Positions 8,469 to 17,700 of a stretch of DNA of 55,537 nucleotides are shown here, one piece after another. A model generated the notes under the pieces. That model saw only the letters and a program-made list of their open reading frames with translations. It did not search any database and was not told where the DNA came from. Source of the DNA: Loktanella sp. Its GTDB lineage: Bacteria > Pseudomonadota > Alphaproteobacteria > Rhodobacterales > Rhodobacteraceae. Position numbers and translations under genes: made by a program. How positions within the stretch are numbered: the stretch's first letter is position 1; the number at the start of each line of letters is the position of its first letter. The stretch lies in contig JAGXIQ010000001.1 in assembly GCA_024635625.1 (NCBI GenBank), forward strand, positions 1 to 55,537. Reading direction: 5' to 3'.

Positions 8469-8500
8469 AGCGGGCCCCGCAGGGCCCGCTTTGTTGTTTC
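8469..8500 (+). terminator. Intrinsic terminator of the selO operon
   Basis: AGCGGGCCC (8469-8477) pairs with GGGCCCGCT (8482-8490), loop CGCA, followed by TTGTTGTTTC. It closes the rightward operon and separates it from the leftward cyclophilin genes that end at 8517. Confidence 0.85.
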
Positions 8501-8516
8501 ATTACGGTTGAAACAC

Positions 8517-9065
8517 TTATTCGGCGACGACGACCTTGGTCATCACATCAGGTTCGCCAGTGACGGACCCGTTGGGGCCATCGCCAAGCTTGATCTGATC
8601 AACAACGTCCATACCTTCGGTCACCTGACCCACGATCGTATATTGGCCGTTCAAGAACGGGCCCGGCGCGAACATGATGAAGAACTGACTGTTGGCAGAG
8701 TTTGGGTCTTGGCTACGCGCCATACCGACAACACCACGATCAAAGCTTAGCTCGTTACTGAATTCAGCAGAAACATTTGGCCGTTCGGACCCACCCATAC
8801 CGGCGCTCGATAGATCTCCACCGGCCTTGCCGAATTCGACGTCGCCGGTTTGCGCCATGAAGCCTTCGATCACGCGGTGAAAGACGACACCATCGTAGCC
8901 GCCTTCAGAAGCGATAGCCTCTATCTGAGCAACGTGCTGAGGTGCTGTATCCTCGAACAGATCAACGTGAATCGTACCGTTGGCTTGGCCTGCGACGGTG
9001 ATGTCCAGACCCGCGGCGAAAGCCGGAGCGGCCACCAGCGACAGGGCTACTGCAAGCTTAAACAT
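8517..9065 (-). CDS. Periplasmic peptidylprolyl isomerase (cyclophilin)
   Basis: 182 residues with a cleavable signal peptide ([19 protein letters not shown], cut probably after AFA). Catalyses cis-trans isomerisation of Xaa-Pro bonds in exported proteins. Cyclophilin motifs: [21 protein letters not shown] (with the catalytic Arg after FH) and SQFFIMFAPGPFLNGQYTIVGQV. Its start overlaps the stop of the upstream cyclophilin gene by 8 nt, so the two are co-transcribed; they are related to each other and probably arose by duplication, one kept in the cytoplasm and one exported. Confidence 0.93.
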   Translation of the reverse strand: MFKLAVALSLVAAPAFAAGLDITVAGQANGTIHVDLFEDTAPQHVAQIEAIASEGGYDGVVFHRVIEGFMAQTGDVEFGKAGGDLSSAGMGGSERPNVSAEFSNELSFDRGVVGMARSQDPNSANSQFFIMFAPGPFLNGQYTIVGQVTEGMDVVDQIKLGDGPNGSVTGEPDVMTKVVVAE

Positions 9066-9564
9066 CGGCAGCGACCTTTACGCTAATCATCCGGTCAGGG
9101 TTGCGCGGCGGCTCGCCCTTGGCGATCTTGTCGACGTGGGCCATGCCCTCGATGACCTGACCATAGACCGTGTATTGGCCGTTCAGGAAATCGTTATCCT
9201 TGAAATTGATAAAGAACTGGCTGTTGGCCGAATTCGGGTTGGCCGAACGTGCAGCACCGATGCTGCCACGTGCGTGCGGCACTTTGCCGAACTCTGCGGG
9301 CACATCAGGCATGTCGGACCCACCAGTGCCAGCGCGACCGGGGTTATAGTCTTTTTCCATGTTAGCGTGTTCCACGTCGCCCGTCTGCGCCATGAAGCCG
9401 TCAATCACACGGTGAAAGGCCACATTGTCATAGGCACCGGCGCGAACCAGTTCCTTCATACGCGCAACATGCTTGGGCGCGATGTCGGGCAGCAGTTGGA
9501 TGATCACGTCGCCATCCTTCAGCGTCATGATGATAGTGTTTTCGGGATCTTTGATATCGGCCAT
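9058..9564 (-). CDS. Cytoplasmic peptidylprolyl isomerase (cyclophilin)
   Basis: 168 residues, no signal peptide. Motifs [24 protein letters not shown] and [23 protein letters not shown] are those of bacterial PpiB-type cyclophilins; the catalytic Arg and the Phe/Gln substrate-site residues are present. A ribosome-binding site AAGAGGTG lies just before the start on this strand. First gene of a two-gene unit with the exported cyclophilin; divergent from pgk with about 127 nt between. Confidence 0.93.
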   Translation of the reverse strand: MADIKDPENTIIMTLKDGDVIIQLLPDIAPKHVARMKELVRAGAYDNVAFHRVIDGFMAQTGDVEHANMEKDYNPGRAGTGGSDMPDVPAEFGKVPHARGSIGAARSANPNSANSQFFINFKDNDFLNGQYTVYGQVIEGMAHVDKIAKGEPPRNPDRMISVKVAADV

Positions 9565-9691
9565 GGGGCACCTCTTTGATGAAAACTTGGGGATGACATA
9601 TGGCGGATGCCATCCAATGCCAAGTCACGCCCGGTTGACGTGGGCGCAGCCTTGCCACAGGAATGCGGGCAAACAGCGGATGGAGGCCGAA

Positions 9692-10870
9692 ATGGCTTGG
9701 AAGACCCTCGACGACATGGACCTTAAAGGCAAACGCGTACTCGTGCGGGTGGATATCAATGTGCCGGTCGAAGATGGCCGCGTGACGGACACCACACGGA
9801 TCGACCGGATTGTCCCCACGGTAAAGGACATTCTGGCCAAAGGTGGCCAACCCATCTTGCTGGCCCATTTTGATCGGCCGAAGGGCAAAGTCGTACCGGA
9901 AATGTCGCTCAAGCAAATCGTGCCCGCGTTAGAGGCAGCGCTGGGTCAAGATGTGATCTTCCTTGATGGCAGCTATGGCGACGGCGTCGCGGCGATGGTC
10001 GAGGGCGATGTGGCCCTGCTGGAAAACTTGCGGTTCAACCCCGGTGAAGAGACGAACGACGCAGGCTTTGCCAAGCGCCTTGCGTCCTTGGGCGATGTCT
10101 ACGTCAACGATGCTTTTTCTGCGGCGCACCGCGCACATGCCAGCACCGAAGCGCTGGCGCATCTGCTACCCGCCTGCGCCGGGCGTTTGATGGCAGAGGA
10201 ATTATCGGCGTTGGACAAGGCACTGGGTAAGCCAGAACGGCCCGTCGTTGCCGTCGTGGGTGGGGCGAAGGTTTCGACCAAACTGGATCTGCTGTCGAAC
10301 CTTGTGGAAAAGGTCGACGTGTTGGTGATCGGCGGCGGTATGGCGAACACCTTTTTAGCTGCAAGCGGCATCGATGTCGGCAAATCCCTGTGCGAGCATG
10401 ATCTGGCGCAGACCGCCCGCGATATCGCACAGAAGGCCGCAGATAAGGGCTGCGAAATTTTGCTGCCCCGTGATGTTGTTGTCGCACGCGAATTTAAAGC
10501 TGGCGCCGCAAATGAGACGGTCAAGACCGAAGATTGCCCGGCTGATGCCATGATACTTGATGCTGGTCCGGATTCGGTTGCGCATATCGTGCAAGTGTTG
10601 GAACGCGCCAAGACACTGGTCTGGAACGGGCCATTGGGTGCCTTCGAGATCGACCCTTTTGATGCGGCAACGAACGCCGCGGCCAAGGCTGCCGCACAGT
10701 TGACCCGCGATGGCAAACTAGTGTCCGTTGCAGGCGGAGGCGATACGGTCGCCGCCCTGAATAAAGCGGGGGCTGCTGCCGACTTTTCTTACGTCAGCAC
10801 TGCAGGCGGTGCGTTTCTAGAATGGATGGAGGGCAAGACTTTGCCCGGTGTAGCCGCACTCGAAAAGTAA
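9692..10870 (+). CDS. pgk: Phosphoglycerate kinase
   Basis: 392 residues. Transfers phosphate between 1,3-bisphosphoglycerate and ADP in glycolysis/gluconeogenesis; cytoplasmic. The N-domain substrate-site segment [17 protein letters not shown] and LAHFDRPKG are present, as are [16 protein letters not shown] and the C-domain nucleotide site [15 protein letters not shown] and [15 protein letters not shown] at 9682-9686 selects ATG 9692 within a longer open frame. The usual DFNVP reads DINVP here. Followed by a terminator and then the class I aldolase gene, so both are glycolytic but in separate transcription units. Confidence 0.96.
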   Translation: MAWKTLDDMDLKGKRVLVRVDINVPVEDGRVTDTTRIDRIVPTVKDILAKGGQPILLAHFDRPKGKVVPEMSLKQIVPALEAALGQDVIFLDGSYGDGVAAMVEGDVALLENLRFNPGEETNDAGFAKRLASLGDVYVNDAFSAAHRAHASTEALAHLLPACAGRLMAEELSALDKALGKPERPVVAVVGGAKVSTKLDLLSNLVEKVDVLVIGGGMANTFLAASGIDVGKSLCEHDLAQTARDIAQKAADKGCEILLPRDVVVAREFKAGAANETVKTEDCPADAMILDAGPDSVAHIVQVLERAKTLVWNGPLGAFEIDPFDAATNAAAKAAAQLTRDGKLVSVAGGGDTVAALNKAGAAADFSYVSTAGGAFLEWMEGKTLPGVAALEK

Positions 10871-10907
10871 TTAACCCTTCGTTAGCGCAACCAGAATTGT
10901 CAGCCGT

Positions 10908-10944
10908 GCGCCCCCTGCCTATGCAATGGCCGGGGGCGCTTTTT
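10908..10944 (+). terminator. Intrinsic terminator of pgk
   Basis: GCGCCCCC (10908-10915) pairs with GGGGGCGC (10932-10939), with further TGCC/GGCC pairing inside, followed by TTTTT. Confidence 0.85.
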
Positions 10945-10974
10945 GTCCTTTATCGAACTTAAGGGAGTGACAGT

Positions 10975-11865
10975 GTGAACAAGGATATGGCGGCGCAGGT
11001 GCGTGCGGGTAACGGCTTTATCGCGGCATTGGATCAAAGCGGTGGGTCCTCGCCCAAGGCGCTGGCACAATACGGTGTGACCGAGGCCGACTATGGCAGC
11101 GATGCCGAGATGTTCGACTGCATCCACGCCATGCGGACACGCATCGTGAACGCGCCCGCCTTTACCGGCGACAAGGTTGTCGGTGCGATCCTGTTCGAAG
11201 ATACGATGGACCGCGATTTCAATGGGACTCCTGCCGCGACCTATTTGTGGGAAACCCAACGTGTCGTGCCATTCCTTAAAATCGACAAGGGTTTGGAAGA
11301 GCCGGTCAACGGTGTACAGATGATGAAGCCGATGCCCGGCCTTGATGCTCTGCTGGACCGCGCAAAAGCCGCTGGCATCTTTGGTACCAAGGAACGTTCG
11401 GTCATTGGCGCAGCGCAGCCTGCTGGGATCGAAGCGATCGTGACCCAGCAGTTTGACGTTGGCCGTCAAGTTCTGGCGCATGGCCTGATGCCGATTCTGG
11501 AACCCGAGATCACCATCAGTATCCCCGACAAGGCCGCTGCTGAAGAAATGCTGCGCGACGCTGTGCTGCGGCACCTTGATACTTTGCCCGAAGGCACGGA
11601 GATCATGATCAAGCTGACCCTGCCAGAAGCAGATGGCTTGTATCAGCCGTTGGTCGACCACCCCAAGATCATGCGCGTCGTCGCCCTGTCTGGCGGCTAT
11701 TCCCGTGACGAAGCAACCGCACGTCTGGCACGCAACCCCGGCGTCATCGCAAGCTTCAGTCGCGCCCTGACCGAAGGCCTGTCGGCGCAACAGTCGGACG
11801 CGGAATTCGATGCACACATCTCCCAGACCATAGACGTCATTCACGCGGCCTCTGTCGCGGGTTGA
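10975..11865 (+). CDS. Fructose-bisphosphate aldolase, class I
   Basis: 296 residues, GTG start at 10975 behind AAGGGA (10961-10966). Schiff-base (metal-independent) aldolase that splits fructose 1,6-bisphosphate into triose phosphates. Family marks: NGFIAALDQSGGSSPKAL near the N-terminus, LFEDTMDRDF, FLKIDKGLEE with the early Lys, LMPILEPEITI, and the IMIKLTLPEADGLY segment holding a late Lys candidate for the Schiff base. The length fits the short bacterial class I group. Monocistronic between two terminators. Confidence 0.93.
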   Translation: MNKDMAAQVRAGNGFIAALDQSGGSSPKALAQYGVTEADYGSDAEMFDCIHAMRTRIVNAPAFTGDKVVGAILFEDTMDRDFNGTPAATYLWETQRVVPFLKIDKGLEEPVNGVQMMKPMPGLDALLDRAKAAGIFGTKERSVIGAAQPAGIEAIVTQQFDVGRQVLAHGLMPILEPEITISIPDKAAAEEMLRDAVLRHLDTLPEGTEIMIKLTLPEADGLYQPLVDHPKIMRVVALSGGYSRDEATARLARNPGVIASFSRALTEGLSAQQSDAEFDAHISQTIDVIHAASVAG

Positions 11866-11873
11866 GTCTTACG

Positions 11874-11909
11874 GGCCACGGTCGGCAGCTTTTGCGACCG
11901 TGGCCAATT
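11874..11909 (+). terminator. Intrinsic terminator of the aldolase gene
   Basis: GGCCACGGTCG (11874-11884) pairs perfectly with CGACCGTGGCC (11895-11905), loop of 10 nt, then AATTT. The short T run makes it moderate. Confidence 0.7.
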
Positions 11910-11984
11910 TCCCCTGTTCCCCAGACGCTTTGCGTGTGAAAAGATTGCCTGAAAGCGCCCGACAGAGACGCGCATGAGGCAGAT

Positions 11985-12284
11985 ATGAACGAGCGCAGCC
12001 GCCCCGGCCTAGGGACCCTGATCTATTTTTTGCTGACCCTGATGTTGGGTCTGTATTTTATGTTTGCTGCCGTCCAAGGGGACTATGGCGTGTTTAAACG
12101 CGCCGAAATCGAAGCTGAAGGTCGGCTTTTGACCGAGGAATTGGCAACCCTGCAAGTCGAGGTTGCACGAATGGAAAACCTGACGCAGCGCTTGTCAGAC
12201 GACTACCTTGATCTTGATCTGCTGGACAGTCAGGCCCGCGACGTGCTGGGGATGGTCCGTACGGACGAAATCGTCATCCACTAA
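11985..12284 (+). CDS. FtsB/DivIC-like septum formation initiator
   Basis: 99 residues. One N-terminal membrane segment (about residues 9-28, LGTLIYFLLTLMLGLYFMF) followed by a coiled-coil region rich in Leu/Glu (residues 38-70) and a short C-terminal tail (DLLDSQARDVLGMVRTDEIVI), the layout of FtsB-like divisome proteins that link FtsL and FtsQ. Alphaproteobacterial members commonly sit directly before pdhA, as here. ATG 11985 follows AGGCAG, a weak ribosome-binding site. Confidence 0.85.
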   Translation: MNERSRPGLGTLIYFLLTLMLGLYFMFAAVQGDYGVFKRAEIEAEGRLLTEELATLQVEVARMENLTQRLSDDYLDLDLLDSQARDVLGMVRTDEIVIH

Positions 12285-12346
12285 GCCGCGCAAAAAACCG
12301 CTTGTTCGGATTGCGTTGCGTCAACTCCCGCTCTATCATCGGCAAT

Positions 12347-12364
12347 TAGTTTAACGCTAAACTA
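12347..12364. promoter_or_regulatory. Palindromic operator candidate upstream of pdhA
   Basis: TAGTTTA-ACGC-TAAACTA is a perfect 7+4+7 inverted repeat, 25 nt before the pdhA ATG, in an otherwise unstructured 105-nt gap. AT-rich symmetric sites of this size are typical targets of dimeric repressors (MarR, TetR or GntR types). The cognate regulator is not in the window. Confidence 0.55.
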
Positions 12365-12389
12365 TCTGTCGTGACGCAAGGGAGTGACC

Positions 12390-13400
12390 ATGCCGCCGAA
12401 GAAACAGGATGCCGGATCAAACGTCTCGGCCGAGGAACTACTGGGCCATTATCGCGAAATGCTGATGATCCGCCGCTTTGAAGAGAAAGCGGGTCAGTTG
12501 TACGGCATGGGCCTTATTGGCGGCTTCTGTCACCTTTATATCGGCCAAGAAGCGGTCGTCGTCGGCCTTGAGGCAGCAGCCTCGGAAGGCGACAAGCGCG
12601 TCACATCTTACCGCGACCACGGGCACATGCTGGCCTGTGGCATGGACCCCAAGGGGATCATGGCCGAATTGACGGGGCGCGAAGGCGGTTTTTCCAAAGG
12701 CAAAGGCGGGAGCATGCACATGTTCTCGAAGGAAAAGCATTTCTACGGCGGACACGGCATCGTTGCGGCACAGGTGCCGCTGGGTGCAGGTCTGGCATTC
12801 GCCGACAAATACCTTGGCAATGACCGCGTAACCTTTGCGTACTTTGGCGATGGCGCGGCGAACCAAGGTCAGGTCTATGAGACCTATAACATGGCAGAAC
12901 TTTGGGACTTGCCCGTGATCTTTGTGATAGAAAACAACCAGTATGCTATGGGCACTTCGGTTAAGCGGTCTACCAAGTCGCCGTCCCTTTGGGAACGCGG
13001 CGCCGCTTACGGCATTCCGGGCGAAGAAGTTGACGGCATGGACGTTTTGGCTGTGAAAGCTGCTGGCGAAAAGGCCGTCGCGCACTGCCGCGCTGGCAAA
13101 GGCCCCTACATCCTAGAGGTCAAAACCTACCGCTACCGTGGGCATTCGATGTCCGACCCGGCAAAGTACAGGACCCGCGAGGAAGTGCAGAAGATGCGTG
13201 ACGAGCGCGACCCAATCGAACAAGTCCGCGAAATGCTGCTGACAGGCAAGCACGCCTCTGAAGAGGACCTGAAAGCCATCGACAAAGAGATCAAAGGCAT
13301 CGTCAACGAAGCCGCCGAATTCTCCAAGGAATCGCCGGAGCCTGCGCTCGACGAGCTTTGGACCGACATCTACGCAACCGAAGTCCCGCAGGAGGCCTGA
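12390..13400 (+). CDS. pdhA: Pyruvate dehydrogenase E1 component, alpha subunit
   Basis: 336 residues. With PdhB forms the TPP-dependent E1 that decarboxylates pyruvate and passes the acetyl group to lipoyl domains. The TPP-binding segment GDGAANQGQVYETYNMAELWDLPVIFVIENN (about residues 153-183) has the G-D-G-x(26)-N-N pattern. GGSMHMF and the phosphorylation-loop-like YRYRGHSMSDPAKYRTREE are also present. ATG 12390 is preferred over an in-frame GTG at 12384 because AAGGGAG (12378-12384) then has normal spacing. First gene of pdhABC (gaps of 3 and 11 nt). Confidence 0.96.
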   Translation: MPPKKQDAGSNVSAEELLGHYREMLMIRRFEEKAGQLYGMGLIGGFCHLYIGQEAVVVGLEAAASEGDKRVTSYRDHGHMLACGMDPKGIMAELTGREGGFSKGKGGSMHMFSKEKHFYGGHGIVAAQVPLGAGLAFADKYLGNDRVTFAYFGDGAANQGQVYETYNMAELWDLPVIFVIENNQYAMGTSVKRSTKSPSLWERGAAYGIPGEEVDGMDVLAVKAAGEKAVAHCRAGKGPYILEVKTYRYRGHSMSDPAKYRTREEVQKMRDERDPIEQVREMLLTGKHASEEDLKAIDKEIKGIVNEAAEFSKESPEPALDELWTDIYATEVPQEA

Positions 13401-13403
13401 GCC

Positions 13404-14780
13404 ATGGCAACTGAAATTCTGATGCCCGCCCTGTCCCCCACAATGGAGGAAGGCACACTGGCAAAATGGCTGGTCAAAGAGGGCGACAAGGTCTCTTCTG
13501 GCGACATTCTGGCCGAGATCGAAACCGACAAAGCCACGATGGAATTCGAGGCCGTCGACGAAGGCATTATGGGCAAGATCGTCGTCGCTGAAGGCACCGA
13601 AGGCGTGAAGGTCAATGATGTGATCGCCGTATTGCTGGAAGACGGCGAGTCGATGGACGATGTGAAGGTCGCAGATAAGGGTCAGGCCCCCGTCCCCGCC
13701 GATAAGGAACAATCGTCAGCGACAGCGCCAGCCGCCGCAATGTCGCACCCAGCACCTGCGCAAATCGACGCCAGTCCAGACTGGCCCGAGGGTACCGAAA
13801 TGAAGTCGACCACGGTCCGCGAAGCCTTGCGCGACGCCATGGCCGAAGAGATGCGACGCGACGACACCGTGTTCCTGATGGGCGAGGAAGTCGCTGAATA
13901 TCAGGGCGCCTATAAAATCTCTCAGGGTCTGTTGGATGAATTTGGCGCAAAGCGCGTCATCGACACGCCGATTACTGAACACGGTTTTGCCGGTATCGCA
14001 GTTGGCGCATCCTTCGGCGGCCTAAAGCCAATCGTCGAATTTATGACCTTCAACTTTGCCATGCAGGCAATGGACCACCTGATCAACTCTGCAGCCAAGA
14101 CGCTATACATGTCTGGCGGTCAAATGGGTGCGCCTATGGTATTCCGTGGTCCGAACGGTGCCGCTGCCCGCGTTGGTGCGCAGCACTCTCAGGATTACGC
14201 GGCGTGGTTCATGCAGGTTCCGGGCCTCAAGGTCGTAATGCCTTATTCTGCATCGGACGCAAAGGGTTTGATGAAGTCCGCAATTCGCGATCCGAACCCT
14301 GTGATCTTCTTGGAAAACGAAATCCTATATGGTCGTTCGTTTGACGTGCCGGTTATGGACGACTTCACGATCCCCTTCGGCAAGGCAAAGATCGAACGCA
14401 GCGGTGACGACGTTACAATCGTGTCCTTCGGCATCGGCATGACCTATGCTCTCGCCGCCGCCGAAAAGCTGGCTGAAGACGGAATAAGCGCCGAGGTCAT
14501 CAACCTGCGCACGCTTCGCCCGATGGATACGGAAACGATCCTCGCATCGGTTAAAAAGACCAACCGCTGTGTGACCGTGGAAGAAGGATGGCCGCAAGGT
14601 AGTGTCGGCAACTACATTTCGTCGGTCATCATGCAGGAAGCGTTTGATTATCTGGACGCGCCGGTGATCAACTGCACCGGCAAGGATGTGCCAATGCCAT
14701 ATGCCGCTAACCTTGAGAAGCTGGCACTGACGACCACCGATGAAGTGATCGCAGCCGTCAAAAAAGTCACCTACAAGTAA
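13404..14780 (+). CDS. pdhB: Pyruvate dehydrogenase E1 component, beta subunit, with N-terminal lipoyl domain
   Basis: 458 residues, about 130 more than a plain E1-beta. Residues 1-80 are a complete biotinyl/lipoyl domain with the lipoyl-Lys motif [11 protein letters not shown]; a linker rich in Ala/Pro (about 95-125) follows; then the E1-beta core from [22 protein letters not shown] to the end, with [22 protein letters not shown] and the transketolase C-terminal domain ([21 protein letters not shown]). A lipoylated E1-beta is known in other Alphaproteobacteria such as Sinorhizobium and Zymomonas. The lipoyl region is nearly identical to that of the next gene. Confidence 0.96.
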   Translation: MATEILMPALSPTMEEGTLAKWLVKEGDKVSSGDILAEIETDKATMEFEAVDEGIMGKIVVAEGTEGVKVNDVIAVLLEDGESMDDVKVADKGQAPVPADKEQSSATAPAAAMSHPAPAQIDASPDWPEGTEMKSTTVREALRDAMAEEMRRDDTVFLMGEEVAEYQGAYKISQGLLDEFGAKRVIDTPITEHGFAGIAVGASFGGLKPIVEFMTFNFAMQAMDHLINSAAKTLYMSGGQMGAPMVFRGPNGAAARVGAQHSQDYAAWFMQVPGLKVVMPYSASDAKGLMKSAIRDPNPVIFLENEILYGRSFDVPVMDDFTIPFGKAKIERSGDDVTIVSFGIGMTYALAAAEKLAEDGISAEVINLRTLRPMDTETILASVKKTNRCVTVEEGWPQGSVGNYISSVIMQEAFDYLDAPVINCTGKDVPMPYAANLEKLALTTTDEVIAAVKKVTYK

Positions 14781-14791
14781 GGAACAGAGCG

Positions 14792-16144
14792 ATGCCTACA
14801 GAAATTCTGATGCCCGCCCTGTCCCCTACGATGGAGGAAGGCACGCTGGCGAAATGGCTGGTTAAGGAGGGTGACTCCGTTTCCTCCGGTGACCTGCTTG
14901 CCGAAATCGAAACCGATAAAGCCACGATGGAGTTCGAAGCCGTCGACGAGGGCGTGATTGGCAAGCTGATGGTCGCCGAAGGCACCGAAGGTGTGAAGGT
15001 CAACGATGTCATCGCCGTACTGCTGGTGGAAGGTGAAAGCGCCGACGATATCGGCGAGGGCACCGCATCGAAGGCCGAGGCGCCGTCTAAAGCCGCACAG
15101 GCCGAAACTTCCAACGTAGCTGAGTCCGCCAAAGGATATGGTCGCGATGGCGACGCGGCGCAGTCCGAAAAGCCCAGAGCGCCTGCCGCTGGTCAAAAGA
15201 ACGGAGAACGTATTTTCGCGTCTCCACTCGCCCGCCGAATTGCGGCAGATAAGGGTATTGATCTGGCCGACATCACTGGATCTGGCCCGCACGGTCGCAT
15301 CGTGAAAGCCGACCTCGAAAACGCTACGGCTCAACCAAAGACTGCAAAGCCAGAGGCATCAAACGCCGACGCCCCAACTGCTGCCCCTGCCAAGGGTGCA
15401 ACAATGGCATCTGGTCCGTCCACGGAACAGGTCATCAAGATGTACGAAGGCCGTCCGTTTGAAGAGGTCAAACTGGACGGGATGCGTAAGACGATTGCGG
15501 CCCGCCTCACCGAAGCAAAGCAATCGGTGCCGCACTTCTACCTGCGCCGCGACATCGTGCTGGACGACTTGATGAAGTTCCGCGCCCTGCTGAACAAACA
15601 GCTTGAGACTCGGAACGTGAAGTTGTCGGTCAATGACTTCATCATCAAGGCCTGCGCGCTGGCACTACAACAAGTACCAGAAGCGAACGCCGTATGGGCT
15701 GGTGACCGGACCTTGAAGTTCACCAAATCCGACGTGGCTGTGGCCGTCGCTATTGAAGGTGGCCTCTTCACACCCGTCCTCAAGGACGCAGAGATGAAAT
15801 CTCTCTCGGCCTTGTCATCCGAAATGAAAGATCTGGCTATCCGGGCCCGTGACCGCAAGCTTTCTCCTGCGGAATACCAGGGCGGCAGCTTCGCAATCAG
15901 CAATCTTGGGATGTTCGGGATTGATAACTTCGATGCGATCATCAACCCACCACACTCTGCGATCCTTGCTGTCGGCGCTGGCGTAAAAAAACCGATTGTC
16001 GGCAAAGATGGCGAGTTGGCGGTCGGCACGGTTATGTCCGTGACGCTCTCTGTGGACCACCGTGTCATCGATGGGGCTCTCGGGGCCAACCTACTGAACG
16101 CCATTAAGGATAACCTTGAAAACCCAATGACTATGCTTGCGTGA
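14792..16144 (+). CDS. pdhC: Dihydrolipoamide acetyltransferase (E2) of pyruvate dehydrogenase
   Basis: 450 residues. Core of the pyruvate dehydrogenase complex; transfers acetyl from lipoamide to CoA. Domains in order: one lipoyl domain (1-80, lipoyl Lys in [11 protein letters not shown]), a charged linker, the peripheral subunit-binding domain (about 145-182, [35 protein letters not shown]), a second linker, and the catalytic domain ending with [16 protein letters not shown] (catalytic His and Asp in DHRVIDG). E3 is not in the window. Operon with pdhAB. Confidence 0.96.
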   Translation: MPTEILMPALSPTMEEGTLAKWLVKEGDSVSSGDLLAEIETDKATMEFEAVDEGVIGKLMVAEGTEGVKVNDVIAVLLVEGESADDIGEGTASKAEAPSKAAQAETSNVAESAKGYGRDGDAAQSEKPRAPAAGQKNGERIFASPLARRIAADKGIDLADITGSGPHGRIVKADLENATAQPKTAKPEASNADAPTAAPAKGATMASGPSTEQVIKMYEGRPFEEVKLDGMRKTIAARLTEAKQSVPHFYLRRDIVLDDLMKFRALLNKQLETRNVKLSVNDFIIKACALALQQVPEANAVWAGDRTLKFTKSDVAVAVAIEGGLFTPVLKDAEMKSLSALSSEMKDLAIRARDRKLSPAEYQGGSFAISNLGMFGIDNFDAIINPPHSAILAVGAGVKKPIVGKDGELAVGTVMSVTLSVDHRVIDGALGANLLNAIKDNLENPMTMLA

Positions 16145-16189
16145 TCAGTCTGATCTAAATCAAAGTTGTTCACCGTAAATGCGCGATAA

Positions 16190-16221
16190 GGGCTCCTGTC
16201 ATCATGCAGGAGCCCATTTTT
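16190..16221 (+). terminator. Terminator of pdhABC
   Basis: GGGCTCCTG (16190-16198) pairs perfectly with CAGGAGCCC (16207-16215), then ATTTTT directly before the ATG of the next gene. The 3' arm contains AGGAG, the only ribosome-binding site for that gene. Confidence 0.8.
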
Positions 16222-16557
16222 ATGGACTGGAAGAAGTACCTTTCAAACGCATCGCAAAACCTCGCTAGATTTCGCAAGGCAGCGCCTGATACAGCGAAAG
16301 GATTTGGTGCGTTATCGCAAGCTGCACTTGCCGAAGGTGCCATTAGCCTGCGCAATAAGGAACTGATCTGCATTGCCATCGGTATTGCCAAACAGTGTGA
16401 CGACTGCATTGGATTTCATGTCAAAGCGGCGATCCTAGCGGGCGTCACTCGCGAAGAGATCGCCGACGTGATCTGTGTTGCGATGTACATGGGGGGCGGT
16501 CCGTCATTCATGTATGGTGCGAAGGCGCTAGAGGCCTTCGACCAACTTAACGCCTAG
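16222..16557 (+). CDS. AhpD-like carboxymuconolactone decarboxylase family protein
   Basis: 111 residues from ATG 16222. All-helical CMD/AhpD fold. The redox motif is E-x-x-C-I-A-...-C-D-D-C-I-G-F-H: the CxxC (CDDC at about residues 59-62) and the His four residues after it are those of AhpD-type peroxidase/reductase proteins, so a thiol antioxidant role is likely, though the electron donor is unknown. An earlier in-frame ATG (16204) is inside the terminator loop and lacks a ribosome-binding site. Its 3' end overlaps the convergent cysE by 4 nt. Confidence 0.85.
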   Translation: MDWKKYLSNASQNLARFRKAAPDTAKGFGALSQAALAEGAISLRNKELICIAIGIAKQCDDCIGFHVKAAILAGVTREEIADVICVAMYMGGGPSFMYGAKALEAFDQLNA

Positions 16558-17360
16558 TCCTCAGCAAGGATCTGGTTCATCGACAACGCTGGCTGCGCGC
16601 AGCCAGCTTCGCCGACGATCTTGGCTGGCACCCCGGCAACAGTCTTCATCGGCGGCACGTCGTGCAGGACGACAGACCCCGCTGCAATTCGACTGCAATA
16701 ACCAACCGTGATGTTACCAAGTACCTTCGCGCCGGCCCCGATCAAGACACCATTCCCAATCGTCGGATGGCGCTTCTCCTCTTCTTTTCCGGTCCCGCCG
16801 AGGGTTACAGAATGCAGCATCGATACATTATCACCCACGACAGCAGTCTCACCGACAACGATAGAGTGCGCATGGTCGATCATCAGGCCCTTACCAATCT
16901 TGGCAGCCGGATGGATGTCGACGCCAAAAATTTCGGATACCCGCATCTGCAAGAAATAGGCCAGATCGTATTGGCCGTCAGACCAAAGCCAATGGCTGAG
17001 GCGATAAGCTTGCACGGCTTGATATCCCTTAAAGAACATCAGCGGTTGCAAGAAGCGGTGGCAAGCAGGATCACGATCCATTGTAGCGACCAGATCCGCG
17101 CGAGCGTCCTGCGTCAGCCCAGAATTACGTCCATAAGCATCGTCCGCGATTTCGCGAATATTTTGCGCTGACATCTCTGTCGATGCCAGCTTTAACGCAA
17201 TACGATATGCGAGGGCGTCATCAAATCCGTCGTGCTGCAACAGGCCTGCATGAAACATAGCGCCCATTGCGGGGGCAACGTCGATGGCAGCACGCGCTTC
17301 TTCCGCGATCTTTTGCCATACTGGATCAAGGCTGTGCAATTTCGCTTTTGTCGTGACCAT
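16554..17360 (-). CDS. cysE: Serine O-acetyltransferase
   Basis: 268 residues. Makes O-acetyl-L-serine, the acceptor for sulfide in cysteine synthesis; usually feedback-inhibited by cysteine. The N-terminal helical domain (DPVWQKIAEEARAAIDVAPAMGAMFHAGLL) is followed by a left-handed beta-helix of hexapeptide repeats with IHPAAKIGKGLMIDHAHSIVVGETAVVGDNVSMLHSVTLGG, containing the catalytic Asp-His pair region (DHAHS), and the C-terminal tail. ATG 17360 is preceded by GGGAAGAG. It overlaps the small upstream gene by 35 nt, suggesting coupling. cysE next to a GTA cluster is the arrangement found in many Rhodobacterales. Confidence 0.95.
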   Translation of the reverse strand: MVTTKAKLHSLDPVWQKIAEEARAAIDVAPAMGAMFHAGLLQHDGFDDALAYRIALKLASTEMSAQNIREIADDAYGRNSGLTQDARADLVATMDRDPACHRFLQPLMFFKGYQAVQAYRLSHWLWSDGQYDLAYFLQMRVSEIFGVDIHPAAKIGKGLMIDHAHSIVVGETAVVGDNVSMLHSVTLGGTGKEEEKRHPTIGNGVLIGAGAKVLGNITVGYCSRIAAGSVVLHDVPPMKTVAGVPAKIVGEAGCAQPALSMNQILAED

Positions 17361-17700
17361 GTCGCTCTTCCCTGACAACCGCCTTATAATCATCATATAG
17401 ACTTTTTCCGACAATATCAAAGGTCGTGCTATCCTCCAATGCGTCAATCACGATGATCAGTGCTTGACGATAAGTCGCGTGGCACCGCGTCGGCGGCACC
17501 GCGCCAGGCTGCGCAGCCGACGCAGCCGAAAGGCTACCGTCCACCCAAACCGGATGGCGTTGGCCAAACCGTTTGCGATACCGATCGGCCATCCGCGCGC
17601 CTTGTATAATCCGCCGTGCGACAGCGGCCCATTCCACTGTCGGCACCGCCAGCAATACGCGCGTTACCATGTCGATGTCGGTCAGGTGAACCGGTCGCAT
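17326..17700 (-). CDS. Small conserved protein between GTA g15 and cysE
   Basis: 124 residues. Begins MRPVHLTDIDMVTRVLLAVP, a start I recognise from uncharacterised Rhodobacterales proteins found beside GTA clusters and cysE. It is helical and basic, with no membrane segment and no catalytic motif I can name. The start overlaps the stop of the GTA g15 remnant (TGATG at 17702-17698), and its end overlaps the start of cysE by 35 nt, so the three were once one transcription unit. The frame is intact although the GTA gene before it is broken. Function unknown. Confidence 0.7.
   Translation of the reverse strand: MRPVHLTDIDMVTRVLLAVPTVEWAAVARRIIQGARMADRYRKRFGQRHPVWVDGSLSAASAAQPGAVPPTRCHATYRQALIIVIDALEDSTTFDIVGKSLYDDYKAVVREERHGHDKSEIAQP

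Noticed and set aside
10900-11844. A 314-codon open frame on the minus strand opposite the aldolase gene
   Set aside because: Antisense shadow; runs into the pgk terminator and lacks homology.
13404-15040. The two lipoyl-coding repeats as a mobile or tandem duplication artefact
   Set aside because: Each is correctly placed in its own intact protein, and lipoylated E1-beta is known in Alphaproteobacteria.
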